From Alkalinema sp. FACHB-956 (GTDB lineage Bacteria; Cyanobacteriota; Cyanobacteriia; Leptolyngbyales; Leptolyngbyaceae): a DNA stretch of 64,000 bases. Shown here piece after piece: positions 26,859-35,171 of this stretch (its first letter is position 1; each line of letters starts with the position of its first letter). The notes under the pieces were generated by a model. That model was not told the origin of the DNA and made no database searches. It was given only the letters and a program-made list of their open reading frames with translations. The DNA lies in the NCBI RefSeq assembly GCF_014697025.1, contig NZ_JACJRC010000004.1, forward strand, positions 178,924 through 242,923. The letters run 5' to 3'. The position numbers and the translations under genes were made by a program.

Positions 26859-27908
26859 CTACCGAATTCGAACAAAGCCCGTCTGCTCCAACAATCCCTG
26901 CCCTTGGCCACTGAGCAACAGGTTGGCGTAGGCTTGTCCTACCTGCTGCGATCGCTGCCCATCCTGCTTAAACACCACATACAAATTGCGGGTCAATGGA
27001 TAATCACCATTCTGAAAGGCTTGATGATTCAACTGATTCCGCTGTGCAGGGCATTGGCTACTGTCAATCAGAGGTTCGCGATAGGGCGGCACAAATTGCC
27101 CTGCGGCGCGACCCAGGGGTAATGGCTTAATCGTGCATTGCGGGACAACTTCCGGCGCAGACGCAAAATAAATACTACCTGCCGTTGCGCCTAACCGTTG
27201 CAGGGCTTGGGTGGTCGTATCAACAAACTGTACCCCAGGGCTAAAACTTCCCCCACCCAGGACCGATTCCATGAAGAGATCGACCGTTCCCCCCGATCCT
27301 GGTTTGCGGGATAACGGCACGATCGGGAGATTGGGGCCTCCCACTGCCTGCCAATTGGTCAGTTGCCCGGTGTAAATGGCCTTCAATTGATCGAGGGTCA
27401 GTCCTGGTACATTCAAGCTAGGATTGACCGCCACCGCCAAGCCATCGATCGCCACTGGAATTTCTAGCAAGTTCAGTCCCAATTGTTGTGCCTGCTGTTG
27501 TTCCTTTGTATTCACGGGGCGCGACGTTTGGGCAAATTCAATTTGCCGATTCAATAACATTTTGATGCCGCTACTGGTACTGGCAGCTTCCCCGCTAGGA
27601 TTGACATAGCTGAGGCGAAATTCCGATCGAGCCGTCTGAAGGGCGGAATCTACTGAAAGGCGAATCGGAGCCCAGGAGGTGCTACCCCCATAGCGAAATT
27701 GTCCCGATGGAACATCCTTGACGGCACTCAACGGCTGATTGTTATTGCTATTCGTTCCCGTACTTGTCCCCGAATTGCTGCCATTTTGCAAGACCTGTCC
27801 CAGATTCTGACCAGATTTCTGCGTAAACCACCAAACTCCACCACCCACCACTCCCACGGTGACCAAGAGTGCGCCAAGTAATGCAGGGACATCATTTTTC
27901 TGGGACAT
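26859..27908 (-). CDS. Membrane-anchored PstS-like phosphate-binding protein
   Basis: The 349-residue protein has an uncleaved-looking N-terminal helix (ALLGALLVTVGVVGGGVWWF), then a Ser/Thr/Asn-rich linker and a periplasmic-binding domain with family motifs FRYGGSTSWAPI, FAQTSRPV, AIYTGQLTNW, and RKPGSGGTVDLF. The motifs match PstS-type phosphate binders. No pstCAB genes are present; instead it follows a Ser/Thr kinase gene on the same strand, suggesting a sensing role rather than transport (inference). Confidence 0.85.
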   Translation of the reverse strand: MSQKNDVPALLGALLVTVGVVGGGVWWFTQKSGQNLGQVLQNGSNSGTSTGTNSNNNQPLSAVKDVPSGQFRYGGSTSWAPIRLSVDSALQTARSEFRLSYVNPSGEAASTSSGIKMLLNRQIEFAQTSRPVNTKEQQQAQQLGLNLLEIPVAIDGLAVAVNPSLNVPGLTLDQLKAIYTGQLTNWQAVGGPNLPIVPLSRKPGSGGTVDLFMESVLGGGSFSPGVQFVDTTTQALQRLGATAGSIYFASAPEVVPQCTIKPLPLGRAAGQFVPPYREPLIDSSQCPAQRNQLNHQAFQNGDYPLTRNLYVVFKQDGQRSQQVGQAYANLLLSGQGQGLLEQTGFVRIR

Positions 27909-27930
27909 AGGTCAACCTAATCCAACATGC

Positions 27931-28027
27931 GGTGTAAAACAACAGGTGCAAAACAATCAGGTGTAAAACAAAATCAGGTGTAACAACTTTGGCCCAACCT
28001 ACACAGATTTGGCCCAACCCACCCAGA
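27931..28027. repeat. Two adjacent short tandem repeat arrays
   Basis: The first array has units at 27931, 27945, 27960 and 27977 (14 to 17 bases, core GGTGTAAAACAA). The second has two 20-base units at 27988 and 28008 (TTTGGCCCAACC core). Both lie between the PstS-like gene and the kinase gene; no gene is seen in 27909-28225. Confidence 0.8.
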
Positions 28028-28140
28028 ACCAGGCTTCGAGACAAGACTATGCTTTAAGGCAAGGTTTATCGGGAAGCTGCTTTATTTTAGAGGGCGGATC
28101 TCAGTTTGCCCCAAGTCTCTGGCGATACAGTCACGAAACG

Positions 28141-28185
28141 AAAACTCAGCCAACAAAAACTCAGCCAACAAAAACTCAGCAACGA
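28141..28185. repeat. 15-nt tandem repeat downstream of kinase gene
   Basis: Three 15-base units start at 28141, 28156 and 28171; the first two are identical (AAAACTCAGCCAACA). The array ends 40 bases after the stop codon of the kinase gene (minus strand). Confidence 0.9.
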
Positions 28186-28225
28186 CTCGTGAGATAGGCT
28201 GGATTTTGGCAAGATTGCGGGGTCT

Positions 28226-29719
28226 TCAAAAGAAAATCCCCAGCAAACGGTAAACCAGCAGAAAGAAAATCGTCACAATCAAGCATCCGCCTGCCAGCAA
28301 CAGCGCCCCCATCCAATAGACCAAGCTAGGACGCAGAAACCACCACACCAATCCTCCCGTCAACCCGGCAAGAATGACCAAATCAACTTTCTCGATCGTG
28401 CGGCGATATTGCAGAAAGACCACAAGGAGCGCTAGGGCCAGCCAAGCGATCGCCCGTGCTTCTAACGGAATCGGTAACGGCAACCGATAGAGTACGATCG
28501 CCAACAACCCACCCTCAAAGCCCGTAAAGGCGGCACTGCCTAAAATCGCTAAGGTCGATCGGGGGGGGACCGTGGGCACGATCGCGGGTGTGGACTGAAC
28601 GGCTGCTTTCTGGGCTGCTTTCTGGGCTGCTTTCTGGGCCGCCTTCTGAGCCGCAGACGATCGGGCGGGCGGGGGGATAGGAGCTGGCGACCCTTGCTGT
28701 ACCGTGGTCGATTGTGGGGGCGGGGCGGGCATCGGTGGCGGCGGCATAACCTGCGATGGCTTTTGCTGGGGTTGCAGGGCTAACAACACCTCCGCCGCAG
28801 ACCAGTAGCGATCACTGGGAGAATGTTGCAGCATCTTGCTGAGAATGGTCGCTAACGGTGCCCCGATCGAGATATAGCGCTGCCACTGCCAGGAGTTAGT
28901 GCTGGCGTCGTAGAGCGCTGTGGGGGGCTTTCCCGTCAACAGTTCCAAGCAGGTGACTGCGAGGGAATATAAGTCCGTTGAAAAAAAGACCTCGCCCCCG
29001 GCCATCTGTTCCGGCGGGGCGTAACCGGGCGAAAAAATACTGGTTGAAGCTTTTTGTCCAGGGCTGGCGGAACTGGCTGCGGCCACCTTAATGGCCCCGA
29101 AGTCGAGGAGATACAGCCGCCCTTTGCGACTGCGCATGATGTTAGACGGCTTGATGTCGCGGTGAATCGTATTCCCTTCATGGACAAAACTGAGGACTTC
29201 CAGCATCGATGTCAGGACTTCCCGAACCTCCGCTTCAGAGAAGGCCCCCCGCCGGTGCAGCTCCTGTTCTAAATCTTCACCGTCGATGTATTCCTGGACG
29301 ATGTAGAAATAGGTTTCTGTGGCACCAACACTGGATCCTGGGACATCCAGATCAAAAAAGGCATAGAGGTCAGGAATTTGAAAATGGTCTTGGCCAATTT
29401 TTTCGAGAATCTCTGCCTCGCGGACAAACAGATCGTGGGCCAGTTGCAGTTGGGTAGGATTGAGTTGGGCTGCTGGTTTGAACTGTTTCACGACGCAGCG
29501 ACGCATCCCCGGCGTGTAGCGATCGCGGGCTAGATAGGCCGCCCCAAAGCCTCCCTGCCCCAGCAACTTTTCCGGCAGGTAGCGATCGGCCAAAATCAAG
29601 GGCATCCCGCAATTGGTGCAGAACTTTTGCCGGGTTGCTTTCAGAACCCCCGGATCACTTAATTCACCAAAAACGTTTTGTGGGCGCTGACAACCCGGTC
29701 GGGTGCAATACAGTTCCAT
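28226..29719 (-). CDS. Zinc-ribbon Ser/Thr protein kinase with membrane C-terminus
   Basis: The 497-residue protein begins with a zinc ribbon (YCTRPGC ... FCTNCGMPL, four Cys). A eukaryotic-type kinase domain follows: P-loop LGQGGFGAAYLA, Lys in VVKQFKP, catalytic loop TIHRDIKPSN and DFG in LLDFGAIK. Then comes a Pro/Ala linker with four KAAQ units and three or four hydrophobic helices. ATG at 29719 is preferred over the GTG at 29764 because it starts at the conserved ribbon. The downstream PstS-like gene suggests a sensor-kinase pair (inference). Confidence 0.93.
   Translation of the reverse strand: MELYCTRPGCQRPQNVFGELSDPGVLKATRQKFCTNCGMPLILADRYLPEKLLGQGGFGAAYLARDRYTPGMRRCVVKQFKPAAQLNPTQLQLAHDLFVREAEILEKIGQDHFQIPDLYAFFDLDVPGSSVGATETYFYIVQEYIDGEDLEQELHRRGAFSEAEVREVLTSMLEVLSFVHEGNTIHRDIKPSNIMRSRKGRLYLLDFGAIKVAAASSASPGQKASTSIFSPGYAPPEQMAGGEVFFSTDLYSLAVTCLELLTGKPPTALYDASTNSWQWQRYISIGAPLATILSKMLQHSPSDRYWSAAEVLLALQPQQKPSQVMPPPPMPAPPPQSTTVQQGSPAPIPPPARSSAAQKAAQKAAQKAAQKAAVQSTPAIVPTVPPRSTLAILGSAAFTGFEGGLLAIVLYRLPLPIPLEARAIAWLALALLVVFLQYRRTIEKVDLVILAGLTGGLVWWFLRPSLVYWMGALLLAGGCLIVTIFFLLVYRLLGIFF
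28601..28648. repeat. In-frame 12-nt repeat in kinase linker
   Basis: Four 12-base units start at 28601, 28613, 28625 and 28637; the first three are identical (GGCTGCTTTCTG). They encode four repeats of KAAQ in the linker between kinase domain and membrane helices. Confidence 0.9.
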
Positions 29720-29826
29720 AGCAGCAATCAGGAAGTTAGCAAGAGTTTCCCCAGCGGGTTGCACGGGAGTCTCCTAGGATGGAGGGCGATCGACCCCTTC
29801 TCTACCCTAACCCACAGGTTGAACCG

Positions 29827-29848
29827 AAGTCTCTCCTAGGAGAGACTT
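29827..29848. repeat. 22-bp perfect palindrome between RbcR-type and kinase genes
   Basis: An 11-bp-arm palindrome centred on TCCTAGGA (arms AAGTCTCTCCT) lies 50 bases after the RbcR-type stop codon. No T tract follows on either strand, so a terminator role is possible but not secure. Confidence 0.5.
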
Positions 29849-29899
29849 CTACGAGGAGACAGGCTCACTGGCCCACAGAATCCTTTGCTAGATTGTTTG

Positions 29900-30892
29900 C
29901 TAGCCTTCCCCGTCCGCTTCTGCCACCACTTCTGGGACAAAAGCTTTATCCCGTTTATCAAAATTGACGGGCAAACTGGTGAACTGGGGCAGGATTTCCT
30001 TGCAAAAGGCATCGGCAGCCTTCGATCGATAGCGGTTAGGGTTAATAATCACCGAGAGCATACGCCGCACCTCCATCCCTTCGATCGGGGCGCGGTGCAG
30101 AATCCCCATTTGCAATTCTTTCTCGATCGCCGAAAGGGATAAAAAGGCTGCCCCCAAACCGGACTGCACCGCCGTTTTAATCGCTTCAATGGAATTCAAT
30201 TCCATCTCAATTTTTAGGCGACGGGCTTCAATGCCCCAGCGGGCTAGCACTTGGTCAATCACTTTACGGATGGTGGATTGGGAATCCAGGGCAATGAATT
30301 GCAGGCGATAGAGATCCTCTTTCTGGATCACCGTTAAGCGAGCCAACGGATGGGAGGGGGGCAAGATCAATGCAAGTTCGTCTTCAGCGTAGGGAATAAT
30401 GTCGAGGGAATCTTGCAGTTCTGGAGGCACTTCTCCCCCAATAATGGCTAAATCAATTTGTCCATTGGCGACACTCCAAGAGGTGCGTCGAGTGGAGTGA
30501 ACATGGAGTTGTACAGCAACGTCAGGATATTTCTGGCGGAAGAGGCCAATCATCCGGGGCAGGAGATAGGTGCCAGTGGTTTGACTAGCGCCAATGATCA
30601 GCGTTCCCCCTTGCAAATTTTGCAAGTCTTCTAACGCTCGGCAGGTCTCCTGACACAAAGTTAAAATTTTCTCTCCATAATTGAGGAGGAGGTGGCCAGC
30701 TTCGGTCAGTTGGGCCCGCCGCCCACCCCGATCGAATAACGGGACATCCAGTTGACGCTCTAGGTTTTGTACCTGCAAGCTGACCGCTGGCTGAGATACA
30801 TACAAACTGTCGGCTGCACGCTTGAAGCTACCCTCAGCGGCAATCGCCTTGAGAATACGTAACTGATCCAGCGTAAAAGGAAGGTCAGACAT
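29900..30892 (-). CDS. rbcR: RbcR-type LysR regulator (Rubisco operon)
   Basis: The 330-residue protein has the N-terminal signature [20 protein letters not shown], then [15 protein letters not shown] and [15 protein letters not shown], which I recognise as the cyanobacterial and plastid RbcR/Ycf30 group. Its effector domain ([41 protein letters not shown]) matches too. RbcR activates rbcLXS and other Calvin-cycle or carbon genes; rbc genes are not in this window. It is divergent from the gene at 30961 with only 68 bases between, where a shared operator may lie. Confidence 0.92.
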   Translation of the reverse strand: MSDLPFTLDQLRILKAIAAEGSFKRAADSLYVSQPAVSLQVQNLERQLDVPLFDRGGRRAQLTEAGHLLLNYGEKILTLCQETCRALEDLQNLQGGTLIIGASQTTGTYLLPRMIGLFRQKYPDVAVQLHVHSTRRTSWSVANGQIDLAIIGGEVPPELQDSLDIIPYAEDELALILPPSHPLARLTVIQKEDLYRLQFIALDSQSTIRKVIDQVLARWGIEARRLKIEMELNSIEAIKTAVQSGLGAAFLSLSAIEKELQMGILHRAPIEGMEVRRMLSVIINPNRYRSKAADAFCKEILPQFTSLPVNFDKRDKAFVPEVVAEADGEG

Positions 30893-30960
30893 ATCGGGTC
30901 AAAGGGGGGTAAGGAAGCGATCCCGTTGATTTCATATCGGAGCGATGGGCTGTGTAGCTA

Positions 30961-31920
30961 ATGAATGCAACAAAACGTAACAGCGGTATGAAACCAGAGA
31001 TTGTGAAGGATTTTCTGAATGTACCAGGAATTCTGGGGATTGCTTTATTAGATAGACAGTCTCCCCTCTATTTCTGTGGCATCGAAACTCCGTTCCATCT
31101 CCAGCAAACCACAGTTCTGGAACAGGGATTGCGACAAATTTTGGCGACGATGCCCGATTCCATTAAAGAATTTGAGTTACAGTTTCAGACCTATCGGATC
31201 CATATTTACCGATTTGTGAATACCGCAACGGTTTTGATTCTGACCCAACCGCAACTGAAACCAGTCCACTATCAGGGAGTCTTAGATCCTTTATTAGGGT
31301 GGGTGCAAACCAGTCGTGAAGGGGCGATCGCGCAGTTTCGAGAGATTACAGAACAAATCCTACCCCCTGCTCAGCCTGCCTCCGTCGCTTCAGTCGTTTC
31401 CTCTGATGCTGGTCTGCCAAGAGTCATCCCGGAGGTTATCCTGCCGGAAGCCATCCTGCCAGAAGCCATTCTGCCTACTCGTGCTGTGTCATCGCAGCCC
31501 AGCCTCCCAGCGCCTTCTAACGCGGTGGTAACGCCTCGCCCCGACGTATCCCAGAAGCCGCAATCCGCTCCTCCCACAGTGCAGGGCGCAATTCGTTTGC
31601 AAGAGCAAATTGAAGCGTTTAATGAACTGAGTCAGATTGCAACGCAATATTTGGGGAACGCTATTATTGCGAACCATCTGTCCCGATCGCGGCCTGATGT
31701 ACCTTGGCTGCAACAGTTCTCGATCGATCGCACTGCTCATCTCAGCTTTAACGGAGACGCCAAACAAGTTGTCCAGCCCATGAGTGAGGCCGAAATTAAT
31801 GACATGCAACAGTGGGCTAAGGCGTTTATCAACCAATGTTCGCGTGTCATTCGCGATTTTCCGCTGCTAGTTAAACAGCAAAGTTCCGGTGGTTACGCAC
31901 AATCCCGATTGTTGACTTAA
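30961..31920 (+). CDS. Conserved protein of unknown function, 319 aa
   Basis: I do not recognise a named family. The N-terminal 120 residues look folded (VPGILGIALLDRQSPLYFCGIE, LRQILATMPDSIKEFELQF) and resemble a Roadblock/LC7-like or heterocyst-regulator fold by pattern, without certainty. A Pro-rich linker with three to four VILPEA-type repeats (15-nt DNA unit at 31435 and 31450) follows, then a C-terminal domain around NELSQIATQYLGNAIIANHL. It is divergent from rbcR and 44 bases ahead of a ferredoxin gene. The alternative ATG at 30988 would drop nine residues. Confidence 0.75.
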   Translation: MNATKRNSGMKPEIVKDFLNVPGILGIALLDRQSPLYFCGIETPFHLQQTTVLEQGLRQILATMPDSIKEFELQFQTYRIHIYRFVNTATVLILTQPQLKPVHYQGVLDPLLGWVQTSREGAIAQFREITEQILPPAQPASVASVVSSDAGLPRVIPEVILPEAILPEAILPTRAVSSQPSLPAPSNAVVTPRPDVSQKPQSAPPTVQGAIRLQEQIEAFNELSQIATQYLGNAIIANHLSRSRPDVPWLQQFSIDRTAHLSFNGDAKQVVQPMSEAEINDMQQWAKAFINQCSRVIRDFPLLVKQQSSGGYAQSRLLT

Positions 31921-31964
31921 ATTTATATTTCTTAAAATTAATACAGCCTATTCCAGGAGATCCC

Positions 31965-32450
31965 ATGGCCAAAGTTGTCCGTCTTGAACCCATTTCCCAG
32001 GAAACCTCGGTGGAAACCAACGGGAATCTTCTTTCCGTTCTAATTAGCAAAGATCTCGATGTGTTACGAGAATGCGGTGGGCGAGGGATGTGCGCTACCT
32101 GCCACATTTACGTGAAAGATGGCATGGATAAGCTGTCTGGGATGAATCGTCGGGAACAGCGGACGTTGGAAGTGATTACCTCCTGTCAGCCGAATTCCCG
32201 TCTGGCCTGCCAAGCAAGAGTATTGGATAACGGGGTAGTGGTGGAACTGCCACCGGGGATGTACATTAATTCGATTAAGGATATTGAAGATTTGATCGGT
32301 CGTCGGGCGGAGCAGGATTTACTGCACCCACTGACCGGGAAGGTGCTGGTGGAGGCCGGGAAGTTGATTACCCGATCGACCCTAAAGGCGATCGAAGACA
32401 ACAACAGCTTCAACATGGGCGACTATTTCGCCAACTCGTCGGGTCTGTAG
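31965..32450 (+). CDS. 2Fe-2S ferredoxin with C-terminal extension
   Basis: The 161-residue protein carries the plant-type 2Fe-2S ligands as CGGRGMCATC (C-x5-C-x2-C) and LAC further on. It has an extra C-terminal domain of about 60 residues (ending NMGDYFANSSGL) not found in PetF. The layout fits the ferredoxin in the Slr0148 group of Synechocystis, whose neighbourhood has been linked with photosystem II assembly; that identity is from memory. An AGGAG site is present. It probably transfers electrons in the cytosol or stroma-like space, partner unknown. Confidence 0.88.
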   Translation: MAKVVRLEPISQETSVETNGNLLSVLISKDLDVLRECGGRGMCATCHIYVKDGMDKLSGMNRREQRTLEVITSCQPNSRLACQARVLDNGVVVELPPGMYINSIKDIEDLIGRRAEQDLLHPLTGKVLVEAGKLITRSTLKAIEDNNSFNMGDYFANSSGL

Positions 32451-32480
32451 AGTCTTCCTAGCCCACCGCATCGCCCTCGC

Positions 32481-32513
32481 TTGGAGACTTGCAGTTTTGA
32501 TGTAAGTCTCCAA
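32481..32513. terminator. Hairpin between convergent ferredoxin and monooxygenase genes
   Basis: A perfect 10-bp stem (TTGGAGACTT / AAGTCTCCAA) with a 13-base loop lies 30 bases after the ferredoxin stop and six bases before the monooxygenase 3' end. The T tract is weak, so the call is moderate. Confidence 0.55.
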
Positions 32514-32518
32514 AATTG

Positions 32519-33988
32519 CTAGCTCTGAGATGCAGCTTGGGATTCAAGACGGGATTCAAGACGGGATTCAAGACGGGACTCAAGACGGGATTGATATTGA
32601 CGATTCGACCAGCGAATCAGGCGAATCCAGAAGCGAAAACGGTGGGCAATTTCAGCGTAGGAAATTTCCGGTTGGGCCAGCAGGCTAAAGAGGGGCGGAC
32701 TGATCCAACCAGGAAACCAGCGGCTGAGTTGACTTTGCAGGCCCATGGCAAGGTTAAAGATCAAGGACAACCCTTTGGCTTGGGGGCGCAAATGGGCATT
32801 CAAGTCCGTAATGGCATGGCCTTCCTTGACCTGCTGGGTGGAATATTGGGAGAGTACCGTGGGCAGATGATCCGCCTCACTTTGTAACAGGCGATCGAGG
32901 GCCACGACATCGGCAAAGGCTGCTTGGCACCCCTGGGCTAGGGCGGAGGACATGCCGTGGGCGGCATCCCCGATCAGTACTGCTTGGCCGGGGGTATCGT
33001 GGTAGCGGCTACAGCGAGTTTCGACAATGCTGGAAGGCCGCTGGTTGAATAGCGCTTGGGCCGTGGCATCGGCGATCGCTAAACCCGGTAACCACTGTTC
33101 AGCCATTTGTGTTTGAAAATCCTGTGGACTGGCGATTCCCGGCGGATTGCCGATCGCGCGATCGGATGCTTGCTGCCAAAACATCAGGACGCAGAGGCGA
33201 TCGTCTAATTCGGGAATTGCAGCACCGGAGAATTGATTGGGAGGCTGACCGGGAAGGGAAATTGTTTGGCGGAAAAAGTAGGACGTATCGCTGGAAAATT
33301 CCGCTGGCCGGGGGACATGCAGGACTTTCCAAACGGCGTTGAAGTAGGACTGGTGGAAGTCGAAGCCCGGTTGTTTCAGGAAGGCATTGCGCACCCCAGA
33401 ATGGACGCCATCCGCACCGACTAGTAAATCGTAGGATTGCTGCACAATGTTCTGGTCGGCTTTCTGGTCGGCTTGCGGGTTAGCTTTCTGGTCAGCTTGC
33501 GGGGCAGCCTGAACGATCGTCAGTTGCCGTTGCTTCAGATCAATCTCACGACAAGTTGCATTAAAAATCAGTTTGACTTGGCGATCGGGGTGTTTTTCCA
33601 GGCATTGCTCCAGGGTGTCTAACAGGGCAATACACAGGTGATTGCGATTAATCAGGAGGCTAAATTTTTCCGGATCGGAACTGCGTTGGAAGGTTTTCCA
33701 TTGCTTTAGTTTTTGGGAATAGACTCCGGTTTGCCGAATTACCATTCCCCGTTGGCATACCGCTGGCCACAGTCCTTCGATCGCCTTCAGGTGGGCTTGG
33801 CCCCGTTCCGTTAGGCTAATGACAAAGGCGCGATCGGATGAATGCGTGGATGAATTCGCTGGGGAATCGGCCAATCGCGGATCACTGCGCTGGTCGTAAA
33901 TCGTGATTTGGTAGTGGGGCGATCGGGCGAGTAACCGATGGGCTAGCAGTAACCCCGCTGGCCCCGCCCCGATAATGACAACTTGCAT
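32519..33988 (-). CDS. FAD-dependent aromatic monooxygenase family protein
   Basis: The protein has about 489 residues. FAD motifs are in order: GAGPAGL at the N-terminus, LVGADGVHSGVRNAF (about residues 170-190) and VLIGDAAHGMSSALAQGC (DG/GD motif). This is the UbiH/kynurenine 3-monooxygenase class. It is longer than typical members because of a C-terminal tail containing four SRLE repeats. The start at 33988 is ATG directly before the Rossmann motif; an upstream TTG (34009) would add seven residues. Substrate unknown. Confidence 0.85.
   Translation of the reverse strand: MQVVIIGAGPAGLLLAHRLLARSPHYQITIYDQRSDPRLADSPANSSTHSSDRAFVISLTERGQAHLKAIEGLWPAVCQRGMVIRQTGVYSQKLKQWKTFQRSSDPEKFSLLINRNHLCIALLDTLEQCLEKHPDRQVKLIFNATCREIDLKQRQLTIVQAAPQADQKANPQADQKADQNIVQQSYDLLVGADGVHSGVRNAFLKQPGFDFHQSYFNAVWKVLHVPRPAEFSSDTSYFFRQTISLPGQPPNQFSGAAIPELDDRLCVLMFWQQASDRAIGNPPGIASPQDFQTQMAEQWLPGLAIADATAQALFNQRPSSIVETRCSRYHDTPGQAVLIGDAAHGMSSALAQGCQAAFADVVALDRLLQSEADHLPTVLSQYSTQQVKEGHAITDLNAHLRPQAKGLSLIFNLAMGLQSQLSRWFPGWISPPLFSLLAQPEISYAEIAHRFRFWIRLIRWSNRQYQSRLESRLESRLESRLESQAASQS
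32541..32588. repeat. In-frame 12-nt repeat at the 3' end of the monooxygenase gene
   Basis: Four 12-base units start at 32541, 32553, 32565 and 32577 (GATTCAAGACGG; the last has one change). They encode SRLE repeats in the last 25 residues of the protein. Confidence 0.9.
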
Positions 33989-34079
33989 AGAGCAACTTAA
34001 TGACGACAATCGGCCTAGGGACTCTGTGACGATCGATGCGGACTGGATTGAGACTCGAGACTACAGACCGGGTTCGAGA

Positions 34080-34895
<816 letters not shown>

Positions 34896-35040
34896 TCAAC
34901 CATTGTCGATCATACCAACCCTCGATTTCCCAAAGGTCAATTGGCCAGAATTCTAGTGAGTGGGTGCCCAAAGTCTATGGTTCGATGGCGATCGATGACC
35001 TCAACAAATCAATGGCTGTAACCATGGGTTGTAACCATGG

Positions 35041-35093
35041 GCAATATTTATTGGTGATATTTATCACCGATAAATATCACCAATAAATATTGC
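35041..35093. repeat. Perfect long hairpin downstream of secA
   Basis: Arms 35041-35065 and 35069-35093 (25 bp each, GCAATATTTATTGGTGATAT at the start) are exact inverse complements, with only a three-base loop ACC. It is AT-rich and lies between the secA terminator and the SDR gene start. A further ATAAATATTGCCGAT copy follows immediately (35096-35110). Confidence 0.95.
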
Positions 35094-35111
35094 CGATAAA
35101 TATTGCCGATT

Positions 35112-35143
35112 AAAAAATCCCTCTGCCAGTGCTGGAGAGGGAT
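35112..35143 (-). terminator. Rho-independent terminator of secA
   Basis: On the minus strand, stem ATCCCTCT / AGAGGGAT (35136-35143 and 35117-35124) encloses an 11-base loop and is followed by six T. It is 29 bases after the secA stop. Confidence 0.85.
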
Positions 35144-35171
35144 CAAGAAGAGATCTTTCAGGTTCTGGAGT

